Part shown: piece after piece, positions 61,956 to 64,000 of the stretch
Layout of the letters: every line of letters starts with the position of its first letter
Position numbering within the stretch: position 1 is the first letter of the stretch
Origin: Saprospira grandis str. Lewin
Lineage (GTDB): Bacteria; Bacteroidota; Bacteroidia; Chitinophagales; Saprospiraceae
DNA: 64,000 bases
Direction of reading: 5' to 3'
Assembly: GCF_000250635.1 (NCBI RefSeq)
Contig: NC_016940.1
Location: 2,218,001 to 2,282,000, forward strand
Position numbers and translations under genes: made by a program
Notes under the pieces: generated by a model
The model's input: the letters and a program-made list of their open reading frames with translations, nothing else
Database searches by the model: none
What the model was told of the DNA's origin: nothing

Positions 61956-62339
61956 ATGGCCGAACCAACAGAAGATTGGGAGTTCGATTTCCAATGGCTA
62001 CAACTCCGCCACCAATTTAAAAATCAACTCCAACTAGAGAGCCTGCCCAATCTGCAGGCCATGCTCCTACTTGTCGGTATCCAAGAACTTGGGCAACTGA
62101 AAGAGGAGTTTACCAAAGAGGAAAAACAAGACCTCATGCAGCTGGCCTCTTGCCGCCTTTTGGCCTATGAAGGCTATTTTGAGTTTGAAGGCCTAGATGC
62201 CGAGGGCTGGCCACATTATCGCAACCTTGGCCTAGCCCCAAAAATGGGCATCAAAGAGCAAGAAAAACTCCTTAAGTCTCTGCTGCTCCGATATGCCAAA
62301 GAAGAGTTAGAGCTGCCCAAAGAAGAAAATCCCAACTAA
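61956..62339 (+). CDS. Small cytoplasmic protein of unknown function
   Basis: 127 residues, no signal peptide, mainly helical and acidic. Features: FDFQWLQLRHQFKNQL, a leucine-rich helix LPNLQAMLLLVGIQELGQL, LASCRLLAYEGYFEFEGLDAEGWPHY and an Glu/Lys-rich end. The FEFEGLDAEGWPHYRNLG phrase suggests a small conserved fold, but I did not recognise it. It is coupled to the membrane protein gene upstream (3-bp gap). Confidence 0.65.
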   Translation: MAEPTEDWEFDFQWLQLRHQFKNQLQLESLPNLQAMLLLVGIQELGQLKEEFTKEEKQDLMQLASCRLLAYEGYFEFEGLDAEGWPHYRNLGLAPKMGIKEQEKLLKSLLLRYAKEELELPKEENPN

Positions 62340-62381
62340 ACCAAATATTTATTTTCATGTTCTAATAATAATTGTAGCTAC

Positions 62382-63104
62382 ATGAATACATTTTATCGGC
62401 AATTGCCTAAGTTTGCATTGCTATTTTTTGTCACATTTATGCTATTTAGCGCCTGTCAAAAGCCTATGTTTAATCCAAAATCTGCAGAATATTCTCCTAT
62501 CATTGAGCTGCAAACGACTAAAGGAAACCTGCAAATCCAATTGTACGCTTCGACCCCTAAACACCGCGACAATTTTGTAGAACTCGTGAAAGAAGGCTAC
62601 TATAACGGCTTGCTTTTTCATCGTGTCATTGCCAACTTTATGGTGCAGGGCGGCGATCCCGATTCTAAGGAAGCTAAGCCTGGCCAGTCCTTAGGTATGG
62701 GTGGCCCCGGCTATCAAATTGATGCCGAACTAGGCGTAAATGCCGATAGTACACTCAATCATATCCATCTTAAGGGCCGCATTGCTGCCGCTCGCCAAGG
62801 TGGAATTGGCAACCCCCTCAAAAAGTCTAGCGGATCACAGTTTTATATTGTGCAAGGCCAAAAGGTAGAAGAGGATTTCCTCCAAAAAGTAGAGAATATT
62901 CGCAAGTTTAAATATTCAGAAGCGCAGAAGAAGGCTTATCTAGAAAAAGGCGGAACGCCCCATCTAGATGCCGATTATACCGTTTTTGGAGAGTTGGTGG
63001 ATGGCGAAGAGGTGCTAGATGCTATTAGCAATGTCCCTTGCGATCAGATGGACCGCCCTATGCAAGATGTCCGCATCATTAAAGCCGTGATCGTAAAGGG
63101 CTAA
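62382..63104 (+). CDS. Cyclophilin-type peptidyl-prolyl isomerase lipoprotein
   Basis: 240 residues. Lipoprotein signal: FALLFFVTFMLFSAC with Cys25. The cyclophilin domain starts at about residue 40 (IIELQTTKGNLQIQLY) and shows the active-site strand YNGLLFHRVIANFMVQGGD, the loop GSQFYIVQG and the end YTVFGELVDGEEVLDAI. An insertion (KVEEDFLQKVENIRKFKYSEAQKK...) before the last strand is usual in Bacteroidota members. It catalyses cis-trans isomerisation of prolyl bonds, here in the periplasm or outer membrane. It precedes the PIG-L gene by 13 bp. Confidence 0.9.
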   Translation: MNTFYRQLPKFALLFFVTFMLFSACQKPMFNPKSAEYSPIIELQTTKGNLQIQLYASTPKHRDNFVELVKEGYYNGLLFHRVIANFMVQGGDPDSKEAKPGQSLGMGGPGYQIDAELGVNADSTLNHIHLKGRIAAARQGGIGNPLKKSSGSQFYIVQGQKVEEDFLQKVENIRKFKYSEAQKKAYLEKGGTPHLDADYTVFGELVDGEEVLDAISNVPCDQMDRPMQDVRIIKAVIVKG

Positions 63105-63117
63105 ACGCCTTTTAATC

Positions 63118-63831
63118 ATGAAAATACTCTATGTCTTTCCACATCCCGATGACGAATCTTATGGCCCTGCCGGCGCTATTTATCAGCAACTGCAAGCCGG
63201 GCATGAGGTCCACCTCCTGACCCTAACAGAGGGGGAAGCCACCCGAATGCGCCATAAATTGGACCTTTCTAAAGCAGAAATGGGCCAAGTCCGCCGAAAA
63301 GAAATGGAGGCGGTAGCGCAGGTTTTGGGCCTTTCTTCGCTTACCGTCTGGACCTGGCCCGATAGCCAACTTCAAGACCTTGATCCTCGTCCGTTGGTCC
63401 AAGAACTCAAGGCGTTTATCCAGCAACTGAAACCTGAGATCCTGGTCTCTTATCCGGTGCATGGCATTAGCGGCTTTCACGACCATTTGGTCACGCATAG
63501 CCTCATCAAACAATGCTTTTTGGAGCTAAAAACGGAGGGGCATTCGCCAATCAAGCGTTTGGCTTTTTATACCATTCCGGACCATGGACAAGCTACTTTC
63601 AGCGGAGATTTTATCCGTATGCGCCATTCTACAAAAGAGCGGATTGATTGCATTGAGCCGCTTTCGGTCCAAGCGATACAGAAAAATCGGGAGGCCCTGA
63701 TGGCTTATGAAAGCTATCAAGAGGTCATCGAAGAGTCGGGGATTCTCAACAAATTGGATGAGAAGGCCCATTATGAGTTTTTTCAAGAAAATTTCGAGCC
63801 GCCAGTCCAAGAACTAACGGCTGGCCTCTAA
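63118..63831 (+). CDS. PIG-L family deacetylase
   Basis: 237 residues of the LmbE/PIG-L family: zinc motif HPDDE (9-13), LLTLTEGEATRMRHK, and the second metal-site motif HGISGFHDH near residue 120. Such enzymes remove N-acetyl groups from GlcNAc-type sugars, including mycothiol and bacillithiol precursors; a bacillithiol-related role is possible in Bacteroidota but nothing else of the pathway is in the window. Starts 13 bp after the cyclophilin gene. Confidence 0.88.
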   Translation: MKILYVFPHPDDESYGPAGAIYQQLQAGHEVHLLTLTEGEATRMRHKLDLSKAEMGQVRRKEMEAVAQVLGLSSLTVWTWPDSQLQDLDPRPLVQELKAFIQQLKPEILVSYPVHGISGFHDHLVTHSLIKQCFLELKTEGHSPIKRLAFYTIPDHGQATFSGDFIRMRHSTKERIDCIEPLSVQAIQKNREALMAYESYQEVIEESGILNKLDEKAHYEFFQENFEPPVQELTAGL

Positions 63832-63836
63832 GGCCC

Positions 63837-63879
63837 AAAAGTCACTGCTTAATGATTTAGGCAGTGACTTTTTTTTTAT
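63837..63879 (+). terminator. Intrinsic terminator of the cyclophilin/PIG-L unit
   Basis: AAAAGTCACTGC (63837-63848) pairs with GCAGTGACTTTT (63861-63872), followed by T's. Confidence 0.9.
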
Positions 63880-63886
63880 CTAAGGA

Positions 63887-64000
63887 TTTGGGGCCTCAGC
63901 TGCGGCTTCGCCTTGCTGCGGGCTGTGTCGCGGCTCGCAGGTCTGCTCGGCCCTGCAGTTTTTTCGCTTTGCTCAAAAACTTGGGTCTGCGGCTTCGCCG
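63887..64000 (-). repeat. Interspersed modular repeat, copy 14, cut by the window end
   Basis: TTTGGGGCCTCAGC end beside the terminator, GGCTGTGTCGCGGCTCGCAGG, core, an AGTTTTTTCGCTTTGCTCAAAAACT hairpin region, and the first arm of a TGCGGC TTC GCCG hairpin at the edge. Confidence 0.85.

Noticed and set aside
1-64000. tRNA, rRNA, prophage or insertion sequence genes
   Set aside because: None was seen: no cloverleaf, no transposase or phage gene among the coding frames, and no terminal inverted repeats around a coding segment.

Overview
The window looks like chromosome from a gliding, filamentous Bacteroidota of the Saprospiraceae type, probably close to Saprospira. This rests on a gldA-type ABC ATPase, gldH, a giant SprB-repeat adhesin followed by a PorP/SprF partner, two classes of type IX secretion (T9SS) C-terminal sorting domain, many small lipoproteins, and TATTTT(T)G promoter-like motifs. 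The species name is an inference; no rRNA or tRNA gene was found to support it.

Layout. 1-4.8 kb: 3' end of a CotH/lamin-tail protein, gldA, an alpha/beta hydrolase and a DUF4221-like lipoprotein. 4.8-8.6 kb (minus strand): a membrane-anchored transglutaminase-like protein, then a tight unit of two tiny lipoproteins, galE and a secreted protein. 8.8-13.3 kb: a MurG-like glycosyltransferase and a 1017-residue membrane glycosyltransferase with TPRs. 13.3-16.1 kb (minus): DinB-like protein, four-helix membrane protein, PQQ-type beta-propeller. 16.5-21.3 kb: an ABC-2 permease coupled to an ATPase whose motifs are destroyed, a SIMPL protein and glycyl-tRNA synthetase. 21.7-26.8 kb: a secreted WD40-like protein, a SAM-I riboswitch with no methionine gene behind it, an acyl-CoA dehydrogenase and recX. 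27-28.9 kb (minus): a HIT protein and two tandem PrsW-family proteases. 29-37.7 kb: a secreted unknown, ricT-like/gldH/M28 cyclotransferase-like operon, tadA, a TPR-like protein, a T9SS type B cargo and a T9SS type A M43 protease. 38.1-60.4 kb: a small conserved protein, the roughly 6790-residue SprB-like adhesin and its PorP/SprF partner. 60.8-64 kb: outer-membrane barrel candidate, two small unknowns, a cyclophilin lipoprotein and a PIG-L deacetylase.

How the genes fit together. gldA, gldH, the adhesin and its SprF-like partner are parts of the Bacteroidota gliding/T9SS machinery; the M43 protease and the protein at 34.3-36.0 kb are further T9SS cargo. The other genes are mostly housekeeping or envelope functions.

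The most unusual feature is a family of about 19 GC-rich modular elements of about 120-170 bp that fills the intergenic spaces. They share a core (GGGCCGAGCAG...CTGCGAGC) and a GGCCCC- or GCAGCCCC-plus-A-tract end that points at the neighbouring gene boundary. Between the constant parts lie hairpins whose two arms change together from copy to copy. This covariation indicates selection on structure (RNA or single-stranded DNA). I did not recognise the family.
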